From: JADKIH01 sp049363815
GTDB lineage: Bacteria > Bacteroidota > Bacteroidia > AKYH767-A > 2013-40CM-41-45
Direction of reading: 5' to 3'
Assembly (NCBI GenBank): GCA_049363815.1
Contig: JBMQEM010000143.1
Span: 1 to 56,945, forward strand
Length of the DNA: 56,945 bases
This document shows, in pieces, positions 45,741 through 55,780 of this stretch (position 1 is the stretch's first letter; the number at the start of each line of letters is the position of its first letter). Under the pieces are notes generated by a model. That model saw nothing but the letters and a program-made list of their open reading frames with translations. It was not told the origin of the DNA and ran no database searches. The position numbers and the translations under genes were made by a program.

Positions 45741-45880
45741 AAGGATTTCGGATTGACTCTTTGCAGGAGAAAACAAAGTACATTTTCTATGGCAGTTCAA
45801 AGTGGAGTAAATAAAGTTTATTGTAATTGGATTAACTTTAATCGAAGCAAAAATTCCGAAATCCGCATTCCGAAATCCGC
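45741..45880. repeat. ATTCCGAAATCCGC repeats in a non-coding spacer
   Basis: The 14-mer occurs twice in tandem (45853-45866 and 45867-45880) and an inverted partial copy GGATTTCGGATT lies at 45744-45755. This spacer (45580-45920) separates divergent genes; otherwise nothing is seen in it. Similar GGATTTCG tracts are frequent in Bacteroidota intergenic DNA. Confidence 0.45.
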
Positions 45881-45920
45881 AATTAATTTTTAGTAATTTT
45901 ATGATTCAAAAATCCGCTAA

Positions 45921-46268
45921 TTGAACATAGAACAATTACGTCAGTATTGTATTGGCAAAGCCGATGTGGAGGAGGGGTTTCCTTTTGGAGAGACGGTCCT
46001 GGTGTTTAAAGTTAAAGGCAAGATATTTCTTTTGCTTCCTTTAGATACTGAGCAATTGCAATTCAATGTAAAGTGCGATCCGGAGAAGGCAATTGAGTTA
46101 CGCGCTGAATTTCCTTCTGTAAAACCCGGCTTTCATATGAATAAGACACATTGGAATACGATCTATGTTGATGGAACTGTGTCTGATAAATTGATCCTGG
46201 AATGGGTTGATCATTCCTATGAATTGATCAATCAAGTTAAAATGAAAAAGTCAAAAGCTAAAAAATAG
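45921..46268 (+). CDS. MmcQ/YjbR family DNA-binding-like protein
   Basis: 115 residues. MNIEQLRQYCIGKADVEEGFPFG is the standard opening, followed by VFKVKGKIFLLL, CDPEKAIELRAEFPSVKPGFHMNKTHWNTI and a final DHSYELI helix. The family folds like the CyaY/MotA DNA-binding domains; role unknown. The start codon is TTG at 45921; no in-frame ATG is available, and the sequence fits the family from its first residue. A short Lys-rich tail ends it. Confidence 0.9.
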   Translation: MNIEQLRQYCIGKADVEEGFPFGETVLVFKVKGKIFLLLPLDTEQLQFNVKCDPEKAIELRAEFPSVKPGFHMNKTHWNTIYVDGTVSDKLILEWVDHSYELINQVKMKKSKAKK

Positions 46269-46394
46269 AAATGAATTTTCGGGATTTCGAATCGAAATGA
46301 TGAATTTTTCTGCTTTCTTTACAAAAGAATTTACATTGGAATAATTTTATATTGCAATCAGATACTTTGATACACTTTGTATTGAAGTTAATGT

Positions 46395-47291
46395 ATGAAC
46401 AAAACGATCAATATCAATGCATGGCTTGCTTATGCAGCAGTAGCTATATTCTGGGGCACCACTTTTTTCGCTATCCGTGTCGGAGTTGAAACGTTTCCAC
46501 CTTTTTTAATGGCCGGTTTCAGGCATAGTATCGGCGGTATTTTAATATGTGCATTCTTCTATCTGAAAGGGTACAAACTCCCACCTGCAAGAGATCTGAA
46601 AGTATTTGCCATAAATGGCTTGCTGATGCTTGCATTTGGAAACGGACTTGTAACCTGGGCTGAGCAATATGTTAACAGCGGATTGGCTGCGCTAATTTGT
46701 TCGCTGACACCAATCTGGATCATCGCCGTGAATAGTGTCAGCGGACAAAAGGAAAAATTAAATTTAATGATCGTACTGGGAATTTTATTGTGTTTGCTTG
46801 GTCAGTTCCTTTTGTTTAAAGATAGCCTTAGAGATTTTGCAGACCCTAATTATGGAATTGGAATTATTTCAATATTGATTGCCAACATTGCGTGGGCCAT
46901 AGGTACAGTCTATTCAAAGAATCACAGGACAGAAACTCATCCTTTATTTGGAGCCGGCATCCAAATGGTTTGTGGAGGTTTGATCCTGGACCTTGTTGGA
47001 ACTGGAAGAGGCGAGTGGTCAAATTTTCACCCTTCAACAGAAGCTATATGGGCATTGGTGTATCTGATTATATTCGGATCAATTATCGCTTATGGAGCTT
47101 ATATGTATGTGCTCAAGCAGCTTCCTGCAACGATCATCAGCACATATGCTTATGTAAATACAGTGGTCGCTGTATTCTTAGGCTGGCTCTGGCTGGATGA
47201 GCCACTTAATGCACTAATATGGACAGCAGTGGTGCTGACTATTTCAGGGGTATATCTGGTAAATAGAAGTTTCGGGCAAGGTAAAAGTTGA
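46395..47291 (+). CDS. EamA/DMT family transporter
   Basis: 298 residues and ten predicted membrane helices in two repeats. Repeat one opens WLAYAAVAIFWGTTFFAIRVG and has FLMAGFRHSIGGIL; the second begins NIAWAIGTVYSKNHR and ends FLGWLWLDEPLNALIWTAV, both features of EamA exporters. Substrate unknown (amino-acid or metabolite efflux is typical of the family). Stand-alone gene, 126 bases after the YjbR-family gene on the same strand. Confidence 0.92.
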   Translation: MNKTININAWLAYAAVAIFWGTTFFAIRVGVETFPPFLMAGFRHSIGGILICAFFYLKGYKLPPARDLKVFAINGLLMLAFGNGLVTWAEQYVNSGLAALICSLTPIWIIAVNSVSGQKEKLNLMIVLGILLCLLGQFLLFKDSLRDFADPNYGIGIISILIANIAWAIGTVYSKNHRTETHPLFGAGIQMVCGGLILDLVGTGRGEWSNFHPSTEAIWALVYLIIFGSIIAYGAYMYVLKQLPATIISTYAYVNTVVAVFLGWLWLDEPLNALIWTAVVLTISGVYLVNRSFGQGKS

Positions 47292-47348
47292 AAAAACATT
47301 ATTTTATTTTCGTACCATTGCAATCACGAAAATTCACAATTCCATACT

Positions 47349-48398
47349 ATGAAAATCACCTGCCTTCTTGCCATATTTTTGATGTCACTTTCTGCAAGTG
47401 CACAAACCTACAACGGACCTGAAAGTACCGAATTCGATGTAGCGAACAATCGATGGCTGATTGGTAATACTTCCAGCCATCAGGTTCTTGCAAGAGACAG
47501 CGCCGGCACATTATCTGTCTTTATCAGTGGTATTGGAAGTGGTCCTTACGGAATTGAGATTGTCGGCGACACCTTGTTTTGTTGTTCAGGTGGTAGTATA
47601 AAAGGTTATTTACTTTCTAATGGTCAGCAAGTTTTTAATCTGAATTTAGGTGCATCATTTCTGAATGGTCTGACTCATGACGATTCCGGAAATTTATATA
47701 CGACAGATTTTTCTGCCAAAACAATTCATAAGGTTTCAATTGCAGCTCAAACAGATTCTATTATTGCCAGCGGACTGGTAAAAACTCCGAATGGAATTAT
47801 TTATGATGCCGCTAACAATCGATGTGTTTATGTTACATGGGGAAGCAATGCACCAATCAATGCAATTGATCTTTCTACTTATACTATTTCAACAATAATC
47901 TCAACGACACTTAGTAATTGCGATGGTGTTGCACGCGATGGGCAGGGGAGATATTATGTATCTAACTGGGGTAATCAAACAATCGTTCGATACGACAGTG
48001 ATTTCGTTGCACCACCAACTACTGTTGGAACAGGGATGAGTAGTCCTGCAGATATTTTTTACGATGTAACAAATGATGTACTTGCTGTTCCAAATTCAGG
48101 AAACAACACCGTCACATTTCTGGATTTCAATACTGTGTCTGTGAATGAGATTTCATCTGCTATTTCAATTGCATATCCGAATCCTGCTAGTAATTTTCTG
48201 TCAATAGATCTAAAAGATGGATATGTAAAAGAGGTTGTTGTTTTCAATTCAATAGGACAATCGATCTTCGAAAGCGTACCAACTGATGTCACTCAAAGTC
48301 TTACGATAGATGTTTCGAGTTTTGAAACAGGAAAGTATTTTTATCAGATTAAAAATGAAAATGGGTTAAAAAGTTCGGGAAGTTTTATTGTTGAATAA
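47349..48398 (+). CDS. Secreted SMP-30/NHL-like beta-propeller with T9SS type A sorting domain
   Basis: 349 residues. Signal peptide MKITCLLAIFLMSLSASAQ. The body shows blade-like repeats (NNRWLIGNTSSHQVLARD, GLTHDDSGNLYTTDFSA, GVARDGQGRYYVSNWG, DIFYDVTNDVLAVPNSG), the pattern of a six-bladed SMP-30/gluconolactonase or NHL-type propeller. Catalytic metal-binding residues are not evident. From about residue 270, ISIAYPNPASNFLSIDL begins the type A sorting domain, so it is exported by T9SS. Substrate unknown. Confidence 0.85.
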   Translation: MKITCLLAIFLMSLSASAQTYNGPESTEFDVANNRWLIGNTSSHQVLARDSAGTLSVFISGIGSGPYGIEIVGDTLFCCSGGSIKGYLLSNGQQVFNLNLGASFLNGLTHDDSGNLYTTDFSAKTIHKVSIAAQTDSIIASGLVKTPNGIIYDAANNRCVYVTWGSNAPINAIDLSTYTISTIISTTLSNCDGVARDGQGRYYVSNWGNQTIVRYDSDFVAPPTTVGTGMSSPADIFYDVTNDVLAVPNSGNNTVTFLDFNTVSVNEISSAISIAYPNPASNFLSIDLKDGYVKEVVVFNSIGQSIFESVPTDVTQSLTIDVSSFETGKYFYQIKNENGLKSSGSFIVE

Positions 48399-48436
48399 TG
48401 GAGTGATCGGGATTTAATGAAACCGGGAAAAGAGAT

Positions 48437-48853
48437 TTAATGGATAGGGGGCAACTTCACATCTTCCGGAACAATAAAACCCGAAGGGAACATTCCATCG
48501 ATCTCTTTAAGAAACTTCTGAGCTTCAAAACGGCTTCTGTAATCACCCACTCTTACTTTAAAATTAGGTTGCTGATATGTGAGATATGCGGGAACTCCCG
48601 GAAATTTTGAATTGAATTCTAATTTTACTTCTGAAGCTTTCTGACGAACAGCGCCAAAATAGATCTGCACGCGATAACCCGGCATTGTTTGCGTCATTAA
48701 ATTCTGACGTTTTTGTTTAGCAACCAGTTGATCGTACCTTGGATCTTTTGTAACAATCAAAGCGCTGTCATCACTATATGTTGTGATGGTTTTTTGAGAC
48801 CAAGCTGTGTAAGTGCTCAAGAAAATTAACACCAGAAAAGTCAATCGTTTCAT
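48437..48853 (-). CDS. SPOR-domain protein
   Basis: 138 residues. Signal peptide MKRLTFLVLIFLSTYTAWS. From about residue 57, GYRVQIYFGAVRQKASEVK, then TYQQPNFKVRVGDYRSRFEAQKFLKEI and SGFIVPED form a SPOR domain, which binds denuded peptidoglycan glycan strands. The protein is therefore periplasmic or outer-membrane associated, perhaps in division or wall remodelling. Convergent with the propeller gene (38 bases). Confidence 0.9.
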   Translation of the reverse strand: MKRLTFLVLIFLSTYTAWSQKTITTYSDDSALIVTKDPRYDQLVAKQKRQNLMTQTMPGYRVQIYFGAVRQKASEVKLEFNSKFPGVPAYLTYQQPNFKVRVGDYRSRFEAQKFLKEIDGMFPSGFIVPEDVKLPPIH

Positions 48854-49043
48854 GCCCGAAAAATAAGAAAATTGTTTGGATAAATTGTGAATTCATAATT
48901 TAAGCACCTTTTTAGCACTATCGATTTAAGTACTTCATCATTTCCAGGATACGTTAAAATTGTTAGATAACTCAAATTTTGTTTTACTTTTAGCTGGAAA
49001 TTTAAATAGTTATAACAACTAAACTGAGATCTCTAAATTCTAA

Positions 49044-50762
49044 ATGATGGGAAAAAAATACAAATTAATCATTCTGATTGTGACACTTTTTGTAACTGCA
49101 ACTGCAACCTTATTTGCTCAGCCAATGGTTGGCAATTACACGATCAATGCCAATCAGGCAACCGGTGGAGTAAATTTCCAGACTTTCTTTGAATTTTCTA
49201 CTGCACTTTCTACCAATGGAATTTCAGGGAATGTTATTGCTGATGTTGTATCGGGATCAGGTCCATACAATGAGCAAGTTGTTTTTAATTCTATACCCGG
49301 ATCTTCAGATACCGCTGCTGTAACATTAAATGGGAATGGGGAAATTATAACAGCGTTTACCACATCTACAGACAGACATGTTGTGCGGCTTACTGATGTG
49401 CAATATTTCGCCATCACTAATTTGCGGGTTGTAAGGGATACTTCATCATCAGGTGGCTTTTATGGAATTCATATTTTCAATACGGGACGGAATATTTCAA
49501 TCATAAATTGTTCTGTTGATATGTCCGGGACTACAAGTACTTTGTATGGTGCGTATGTCGCTTCCGGTTCTGAGACAAGCATTCTTACGACCGGTGATTT
49601 TCATGATATCACCTTCATTAATGATACTGCTACAGGCGGAGGTTATGGAATATCTGTATTTGGATTGGTAAGTGATCTTGCTTCAAATATTGTGATCTCT
49701 GACAATGTTTTTTATGATTTTCATTCGAATGGGATCTATCTGCGGGAAACTGACAGTGCTATTGTCAGCGACAATTATTTTGATAAACGTACTTCTAACA
49801 TAACATCCGTTAATGCTATTCAGGTTGCACAGGCAGCGAATATTAATACGCAGATCTTTGGAAATTTCATAAAAGTGTCGCAGGTCAATAATGGAACAAT
49901 GCCTTTCAGGGGAATTTATTTATTCAATGGTACAGGGCACAGAGTATTCAATAATGTGATCCACGATGTGAATCTGACCAGCGGAAATTTCACGGCAATT
50001 GAAGTGCGCACACCGGGAACAGCTCCGGAAATTTATTTCAATACCATCTCATTGGATAATCCGAATTCTTCCAGTGGGGAACTTTTTGGAATCGCTGAAG
50101 AATTGTCTAATACAAATTCTGTGATCAGAAATAATATCATCAGCATTACGCAGCCTACCACTGGGATAAAAGCCGGACTGGTTATTGGAGCTACTGCTAC
50201 TCCGGCCACAGCTCTGAATAGTGATTATAACGACATTTATGTTCCGGGTGGAAATATTGCAATGAAAGGTTCATCGAGTCCTGTCTTGTATGCAGCACTT
50301 ACTGATTGGCAGACTGCTAGCGGACAGGATATCAATAGCCAGAATACAGATCCCGGATTTGTTTCTCAGTTCATTATGATTCCAACAAACAGTCTGCTTG
50401 ACAACACCGGTGTGGTGATACCAACTTTGCTCTATGATATAACAGGGGCCATTCGCAGTGTGCCACCGGATATGGGAGCGTTTGAATTTCTTGGAACCGG
50501 AGTATCTGAATTATCAAATCACAATCAACTTCTGGTTTATCCATCGCCGGTGAATTCTAAATTGAATGTGAAATTAAATTCCGATGGACAAGCTTCTGTT
50601 GTATCTGTTTATTCGATGAAAGGTGAATTGGTGATGAGCCGATCTGTTTCTGGAAGTTTAAATGAAATATCATTCGATGTATCTGATCTTGCAAACGGAG
50701 TTTATACTATCAAAACATTTCATTTTGATGGTATATCGACAGGCAGGTTTATTAAAAATTAA
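49044..50762 (+). CDS. Secreted right-handed beta-helix repeat protein with T9SS type A sorting domain
   Basis: 572 residues. Signal peptide near MGKKYKLIILIVTLFVTATATLFAQ; M1 or M2 may start it. Repeating short turns (HIFNTGRNISIINCSVD, FHDITFINDTATGGGYGISV, NIVISDNVFYDFHSNGIYL, AIVSDNYFDKRT, GHRVFNNVIHDV, NSVIRNNIISI) form a parallel beta-helix, the fold of many pectate-lyase-like and carbohydrate-binding proteins. Catalytic residues are not evident. VSELSNHNQLLVYPSPVNSK (from about residue 488) opens the type A sorting domain; note YPSP instead of YPNP. Followed by a terminator. Confidence 0.87.
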   Translation: MMGKKYKLIILIVTLFVTATATLFAQPMVGNYTINANQATGGVNFQTFFEFSTALSTNGISGNVIADVVSGSGPYNEQVVFNSIPGSSDTAAVTLNGNGEIITAFTTSTDRHVVRLTDVQYFAITNLRVVRDTSSSGGFYGIHIFNTGRNISIINCSVDMSGTTSTLYGAYVASGSETSILTTGDFHDITFINDTATGGGYGISVFGLVSDLASNIVISDNVFYDFHSNGIYLRETDSAIVSDNYFDKRTSNITSVNAIQVAQAANINTQIFGNFIKVSQVNNGTMPFRGIYLFNGTGHRVFNNVIHDVNLTSGNFTAIEVRTPGTAPEIYFNTISLDNPNSSSGELFGIAEELSNTNSVIRNNIISITQPTTGIKAGLVIGATATPATALNSDYNDIYVPGGNIAMKGSSSPVLYAALTDWQTASGQDINSQNTDPGFVSQFIMIPTNSLLDNTGVVIPTLLYDITGAIRSVPPDMGAFEFLGTGVSELSNHNQLLVYPSPVNSKLNVKLNSDGQASVVSVYSMKGELVMSRSVSGSLNEISFDVSDLANGVYTIKTFHFDGISTGRFIKN

Positions 50763-50785
50763 GCGATATTATAACTAACGCCTTG

Positions 50786-50811
50786 AAGAGTTCTTCTGCG
50801 GAGGAACTCTT
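50786..50811 (+). terminator. Terminator after the beta-helix gene
   Basis: AAGAGTTC (50786-50793) pairs with GAACTCTT (50804-50811) and a run of about 8 T follows. The rest of the gap to 51069 shows nothing else. Confidence 0.75.
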
Positions 50812-51069
50812 TTTTTTGTCTAAAACTGAGGCTGCAACGATAATTTACCTTCTTCGAAAGTGTAAGATTATCGATTGGAAGTAGCGGTTTTAAGCTCTGG
50901 TTCTGCTTCGCTGGCATTTTTATGAATAACGGGAATTTTCTTTGGGGGCATGGAAACTGTAATAGCATAAGTGAATTTTAGTATACAAAAATCGTGGTTA
51001 TCGTATTCATGAAGGATTGAAAACTTAATTCCATCTCTTCACACGAGTTGATCAGACTTATCACACATT

Positions 51070-51300
51070 ATGAAAATCAGAATAGAACAAAGACAAAGGA
51101 TTTTCCGGACCTTTAAATTCAGGGTTATTGCTTATTCTCTTACCATAGCTGTACTCTCTTTTGTAATTACCATAATCACAACAACAGAGCAAAGTGCAAT
51201 AGCAGACTCTTTTGACAGTACCGGAACTTTGGAGAATTCTTCTTTTGCAAACCATGATTCAACAACACAATTGCTGATCATTGAAAAGAAAACAAAATAA
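51070..51300 (+). CDS. Small single-pass membrane protein
   Basis: 76 residues, ATG start. A Lys/Arg-rich N-terminus (MKIRIEQRQRIFRTFKFR) precedes a hydrophobic segment (VIAYSLTIAVLSFVITIITT), so it may be an inner-membrane protein with its N-terminus inside or a long signal peptide with no typical cleavage box. The 35-residue polar end has no recognisable motif. A good terminator follows immediately, which supports a real gene; family unknown. Confidence 0.6.
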   Translation: MKIRIEQRQRIFRTFKFRVIAYSLTIAVLSFVITIITTTEQSAIADSFDSTGTLENSSFANHDSTTQLLIIEKKTK

Positions 51301-51324
51301 ATTTTTATAAAATATTAATACAAA

Positions 51325-51354
51325 AAAAGGGCTTTCCATTCAGGAAGCCCTTTT
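51325..51354. terminator. Terminator between convergent small gene and infB
   Basis: AAAAGGGCTTTCC and GGAAGCCCTTTT pair with one bulge; A-run and T-run on either side allow use by both convergent transcripts. Confidence 0.75.
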
Positions 51355-51390
51355 CTATTTTCTAATCTCTGATCACGAAAGACAAAAAGC

Positions 51391-54300
51391 CTAAGCTAAA
51401 GTCCGCTTCACCGCTACCTGCTCATATCCTTCAATAATATCACCAATCTGTATATCATTGAAATTATGGATACTTAATCCGCATTCGTAACCTGAAGAAA
51501 CTTCTTTCACATCATCTTTGAAACGTTTTAACGATGCAAGTTCACCTGAGTAAACAACGATGCCGTCACGTACAACTCTGATCTTCGTATTTCTGCTGAT
51601 CTTTCCATCGAGCACCATACAACCTGCAATCGTTCCGATCTTCGGAATTTTGAAAGTTTCACGGATCTCAATATTACCAACGATCTTCTCCTGGAATTCC
51701 GGAGCCAACATACCTTCCATGGCAAGTTTGATCTCGTTGATGGCAGTGTAGATGATTGAATATAATCTGATCTCGATCTCTTCTGATTCAGCAAGCTTAC
51801 GTGCATTCACCGATGGACGAACCTGGAAGCCGATGATGATGGCATTCGATGCTGATGCAAGCAATACATCTGATTCAGTGATGGCACCGACAGATTTATG
51901 AATAATGTTAATTTGAATTTCCGGATTGGAAAGTTTCAATAATGAATCTGCAAGAGCTTCAATTGAACCATCCACGTCACCTTTCACAATTACATTCAAC
52001 TCCTTGAAGTTTCCAATCGCCAAACGACGACCGATCTCATCAAGTGTGATGTGTTTATGTGTACGGATTCCCTGCTCACGTTGTAACTGCAAACGTTTGT
52101 TTGCAATGTCACGCGCTTCGCGTTCGTCTTCCATTACGTTGAAAAGATCACCGGCTTGTGGTGCACCTGTCATACCTAACACCTGTGCAGGTGCTGATGG
52201 ACCGGCTTCCTTTATACGGAATCCTCTTTCATTGTAAAGTGCTTTCACACGACCACTGTAACATCCTGCTAAAAGAATATCGCCGACTTTCAATGTTCCA
52301 CCTTGTACTAAAACTGTCATTACATAACCACGGCCTTTATCAAGCATTGATTCAACAACAGTTCCGTTTGCACGACGGTTTGCATTGGCATTCAGTTCAA
52401 GCATCTCGGCTTCAAGTAAAACTTTTTCAAGTAATGCTTCGATGTTCAGTCCTTTTTTAGCACTGATCTCCTGACACTGATATTTTCCACCCCAGTCTTC
52501 AACCAGGATATTCATTTTCGATAATTGTTCGCGGATCCTTTCCGGATTCGCATCCGGTTTGTCCACTTTATTGATTGCAAATACCATTGGTACACCTGCA
52601 GCCTGAGCATGATTGATCGCCTCAATTGTTTGTGGCATCACACTGTCGTCTGCTGCGATCACGATGATAGCAACGTCAGTCAGTTTCGCTCCACGTGCAC
52701 GCATAGCAGTAAAGGCTTCGTGACCGGGAGTATCTAAGAAAGTAATTTTCTTTCCGTTCTCAAGCTGTACTTCGTATGCACCAATATGCTGAGTGATACC
52801 ACCGGCTTCACCTGCAATTACATTTGCTTTACGGATATAATCAAGAAGTGAAGTCTTACCATGATCAACGTGACCCATTACGGTTACGATCGGTGATCGT
52901 GGTTTAATATCTTCAGGCTTGTCTTCTTCTACACCAATTGTTTCCTGTACATCTGCTGAAACGAATTCAACTGTGTAACCGAATTCTTCTGCTACGACAG
53001 TTAATGTTTCTGCATCCAGACGCTGGTTGATCGATACGAACATACCAAGCGACATACACGCAGAGATAATTTCAGTAACTGATTTATCCATTAAGCGTGC
53101 AAGATCGTTTGCAGTAACGAATTCAGTTACCTGAATCACTTTGTTTTCTGCTGCATCTTGTGCTTGTGCTTCTTTTTCCGTATTTCTTTCGTCACGACGA
53201 GCCTTACGCATTTTCGAAGATCTCGATTTACCACCACCACTCAAACGAGCAAGTGTTGCTTTGATCTGATCCTGAATTTGCTTTTCAGTCAATTCAGTTT
53301 TATTCTCTCCAGGTGTTCCCGGAGGACGATTATTCGGATTGTTTCCTTTGTAATTTGGATTTCTTCCACCCGGTTTGAACGGAGGTCGTGAACCCGGAGC
53401 TTGTGTGCCCGGAGCTCCTGGAGGACGAGTATTTTTGTCCTGTGGAACAGGAGTTCCTTTTCGGTCTGTACGCTTTCTTTTTTTCTTGTCTTTGTCACCA
53501 ACCGAACCTGTCGACGAAGCAACCGGTTTACGTTTTGGCGGATCAACAGGTAATTCAATTTTACCCATGATCGTCGGACCTGAAAGTTTGGTTCTCTTGA
53601 TCCTGTGAATATCATCACCTGCGACCTGATCGGAAGCCGGTGGTTCATCTGTTTTTGCAGCCGGTGGAATTTCCGGAGTTGATTCAGCGACAATTTCGTT
53701 TACCTGTGGAGCAGGAGGAGTAGCAACAGGATCCGGAGTTTTCTCCATGACCGGTGCTGCGGGTTTTTCTTCTTCCTTAGCGACAGACTTCGGTTCTTTT
53801 TTCGAAGTCTTTGCTTTTTCTACGGCTGCTTTTTCTGCATCAGCAACAACTTTCGCTGCGGCATCGTCATCATCCTTTTTCTTCTTTGCAGCAGTTTTCT
53901 TTGCTTTTTCTTCCTTCGTGTCTTCAGCAGGAGCTTCGTCTTTGGCAGTTTTCTTTTTCTTCGAATCGCCATCGATGTCGATCATTCCAACAACTTTCGG
54001 TCCTTCTACTTTATCTGCCTTAGCTTTGATAACAGGAGCTTCCTCTTTCTTCGCCTTCGGAGCTTCTTCCTTTTTTGCCTTTGGAGTTTCCTCTTTCTGC
54101 GCATTCGCTGCACCTACATTTTTGATGAGGATCTCAGATGAATCATCATCTTTTTTCGAAGGAGCTTTGGGCTTTTCCTGAGCGTCAAGAATCACCGTCT
54201 CTTTTCTCATTTTGTTCTGAGCAAGTTGTTGTGCTTCTTCTTTCGCAGACTTATCGCCCTGGAATTCCTTTAACAAAAGGGCATAGGCATCCCCTGGCAA

Positions 54301-54426
54301 CTTGGTATTTGGGTTGCTTTCTACCTTAAAACCTTTCTTAGTCAGAAAATCCACTATGTGGTCCAAGCTAAGATTGAATTCTTTGATAGCCTTACTTAAT
54401 CTAAACGTCTTTTCTACTTCTGCCAT
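51391..54426 (-). CDS. infB: Translation initiation factor IF-2
   Basis: 1011 residues. The N-terminal IF2 domain (TFRLSKAIKEFNLSLDHIVDF) is followed by a long Lys/Glu/Ala/Pro-rich disordered region (about 60-460), with repeats of the type PKAKKEEA and a Pro/Gly-rich stretch, typical of Bacteroidota IF-2. The GTPase part has VMGHVDHGKTSLL (about 514-526), DTPGHEAF, NKVDKPDAN and a switch GGITQHIGAY. C-terminal domains follow (GFQVRPSVNARKLAE, IFRVSR-like FKIPKIGTIAGCMV). It delivers fMet-tRNA to the ribosome. Third gene of rimP-nusA-infB, 92 bases after nusA. Confidence 0.98.
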   Translation of the reverse strand: MAEVEKTFRLSKAIKEFNLSLDHIVDFLTKKGFKVESNPNTKLPGDAYALLLKEFQGDKSAKEEAQQLAQNKMRKETVILDAQEKPKAPSKKDDDSSEILIKNVGAANAQKEETPKAKKEEAPKAKKEEAPVIKAKADKVEGPKVVGMIDIDGDSKKKKTAKDEAPAEDTKEEKAKKTAAKKKKDDDDAAAKVVADAEKAAVEKAKTSKKEPKSVAKEEEKPAAPVMEKTPDPVATPPAPQVNEIVAESTPEIPPAAKTDEPPASDQVAGDDIHRIKRTKLSGPTIMGKIELPVDPPKRKPVASSTGSVGDKDKKKRKRTDRKGTPVPQDKNTRPPGAPGTQAPGSRPPFKPGGRNPNYKGNNPNNRPPGTPGENKTELTEKQIQDQIKATLARLSGGGKSRSSKMRKARRDERNTEKEAQAQDAAENKVIQVTEFVTANDLARLMDKSVTEIISACMSLGMFVSINQRLDAETLTVVAEEFGYTVEFVSADVQETIGVEEDKPEDIKPRSPIVTVMGHVDHGKTSLLDYIRKANVIAGEAGGITQHIGAYEVQLENGKKITFLDTPGHEAFTAMRARGAKLTDVAIIVIAADDSVMPQTIEAINHAQAAGVPMVFAINKVDKPDANPERIREQLSKMNILVEDWGGKYQCQEISAKKGLNIEALLEKVLLEAEMLELNANANRRANGTVVESMLDKGRGYVMTVLVQGGTLKVGDILLAGCYSGRVKALYNERGFRIKEAGPSAPAQVLGMTGAPQAGDLFNVMEDEREARDIANKRLQLQREQGIRTHKHITLDEIGRRLAIGNFKELNVIVKGDVDGSIEALADSLLKLSNPEIQINIIHKSVGAITESDVLLASASNAIIIGFQVRPSVNARKLAESEEIEIRLYSIIYTAINEIKLAMEGMLAPEFQEKIVGNIEIRETFKIPKIGTIAGCMVLDGKISRNTKIRVVRDGIVVYSGELASLKRFKDDVKEVSSGYECGLSIHNFNDIQIGDIIEGYEQVAVKRTLA

Positions 54427-54518
54427 ATTTTGTTTTTGCCCTGCAAAGCCCCATTTCTATGGGACTTGTGCAAGGTAATAATTTATTGTACTGGTAAACC
54501 GAAGTTTACACCGGATTT

Positions 54519-55775
54519 TTATTCAAATTCTGAACGTAGAATCCTGACCACTTCGCGAATCGTCTCTTCTTCAAGATCGGTACGTTTCACAAGGTCTTCA
54601 ACCGGCAGATCAAGAACACTTTTCGCTGTATCACAGCCAATGTTCTTTAATTCGTCGATGATCCATGGTTCAATTTCATCTGCAAATTCTTCAAGATCCA
54701 CATCTTCAGTGTCGTCGTCATTATCACGGTACACGTCAATTTCATATCCTGAAAGTTTTCCTGCTAATTTGATGTTATTTCCACCTTTTCCGATAGCAAG
54801 TGATACCTGATCCGGTTTAAGGAAAACAGATGCACGTTTCTTTTCTTCGTCAAGTTTGATGGACGAGATCTTCGCAGGAGCAAGGGCTCTGGAGATAAAC
54901 AGTGGAATATTGTTGGTATAATTGATCACATCTATGTTCTCATTCCGTAACTCACGAACGATTCCGTGAATTCGTGAACCTTTCATTCCGACACAAGCTC
55001 CTACCGGATCGATTCTGTCGTCATAAGATTCAACAGCAACTTTCGCGCGTTCACCTGGTTCACGAACGATCTTTTTGATCGTGATCAGACCATCAAATAC
55101 TTCCGGCACCTCCAGTTCAAATAATTTTTCAAGGAAGAGAGGAGAGGTACGTGATAAAATAATCTTCGGAGTAGCATTTGTCATTTCAACACGTAAAACA
55201 ACTGCGCGGACTGCATCACCTTTTTTGAAAAAATCAGATGGGATCTGTTCAACTTTTGGCAGGATCAATTCATTTCCATCGTCATCCATGATCAGAGTTT
55301 CTTTCTTCCATGTCTGATATACTTCACCGGTGATGATCTCACCAACACGATCTTTATACTTACGGAAAATTCCTTCTTTCTCAAGTTCCTGTACGCGTGC
55401 CATCAGATTCTGACGGGCTGCAAGTACTGCACGACGACCGAAATCCATGAATTTTACATTCTCGGAAACCTCTTCACCAATTTCAAAATCCGGTTCGATC
55501 TTTACTGCCTCAGAATATTCAACCTGCGTGTTTGGATCTTCAACTTGTCCGTCTTCCACGATCAATCGATTTCGAAAAGCTTCCAGGTCACCTTTTTCTG
55601 TATTGATGACGATGTCGAAATTATCAGCCGTGCCGTATTTTTTACGAAGCATGTTTTTAAACACGTCTTCCAGAATACTCATCATGCTTGCACGATCGAT
55701 GTTTTTCAGTTCCTTAAATTCCGAAAACGCTTCTACCAGTTCAGCGTGCTCGTTCTTAGTTTCTACCTTTGCCAT
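54519..55775 (-). CDS. nusA: Transcription termination/antitermination factor NusA
   Basis: 418 residues from the ATG at 55775; the frame extends three codons to a TTG, but that TTG overlaps the rimP stop codon. NusA N-terminal domain (SMMSILEDVFKNMLRKKYG), S1 domain (KDRVGEIITGEVYQ), KH domains (DPVGACVGMKGSRIHGIV, VSLAIGKGGNNIKLAGKLSGYEIDV) and a C-terminal acidic helix-hairpin-helix segment ending DLEEETIREVVRILRSEFE. The acidic part (DNDDDTEDVDLEEFADEIEP) is typical of this phylum. Starts 5 bases after the rimP stop, so they are translationally linked. Confidence 0.98.
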   Translation of the reverse strand: MAKVETKNEHAELVEAFSEFKELKNIDRASMMSILEDVFKNMLRKKYGTADNFDIVINTEKGDLEAFRNRLIVEDGQVEDPNTQVEYSEAVKIEPDFEIGEEVSENVKFMDFGRRAVLAARQNLMARVQELEKEGIFRKYKDRVGEIITGEVYQTWKKETLIMDDDGNELILPKVEQIPSDFFKKGDAVRAVVLRVEMTNATPKIILSRTSPLFLEKLFELEVPEVFDGLITIKKIVREPGERAKVAVESYDDRIDPVGACVGMKGSRIHGIVRELRNENIDVINYTNNIPLFISRALAPAKISSIKLDEEKKRASVFLKPDQVSLAIGKGGNNIKLAGKLSGYEIDVYRDNDDDTEDVDLEEFADEIEPWIIDELKNIGCDTAKSVLDLPVEDLVKRTDLEEETIREVVRILRSEFE

Positions 55776-55780
55776 TTGTT

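Noticed and set aside
53289..54181. Antisense ORFs of 134 and 144 codons over infB
   Set aside because: They come from the biased Lys/Ala/Glu codons of the IF-2 disordered region; the infB frame is intact and unambiguous.
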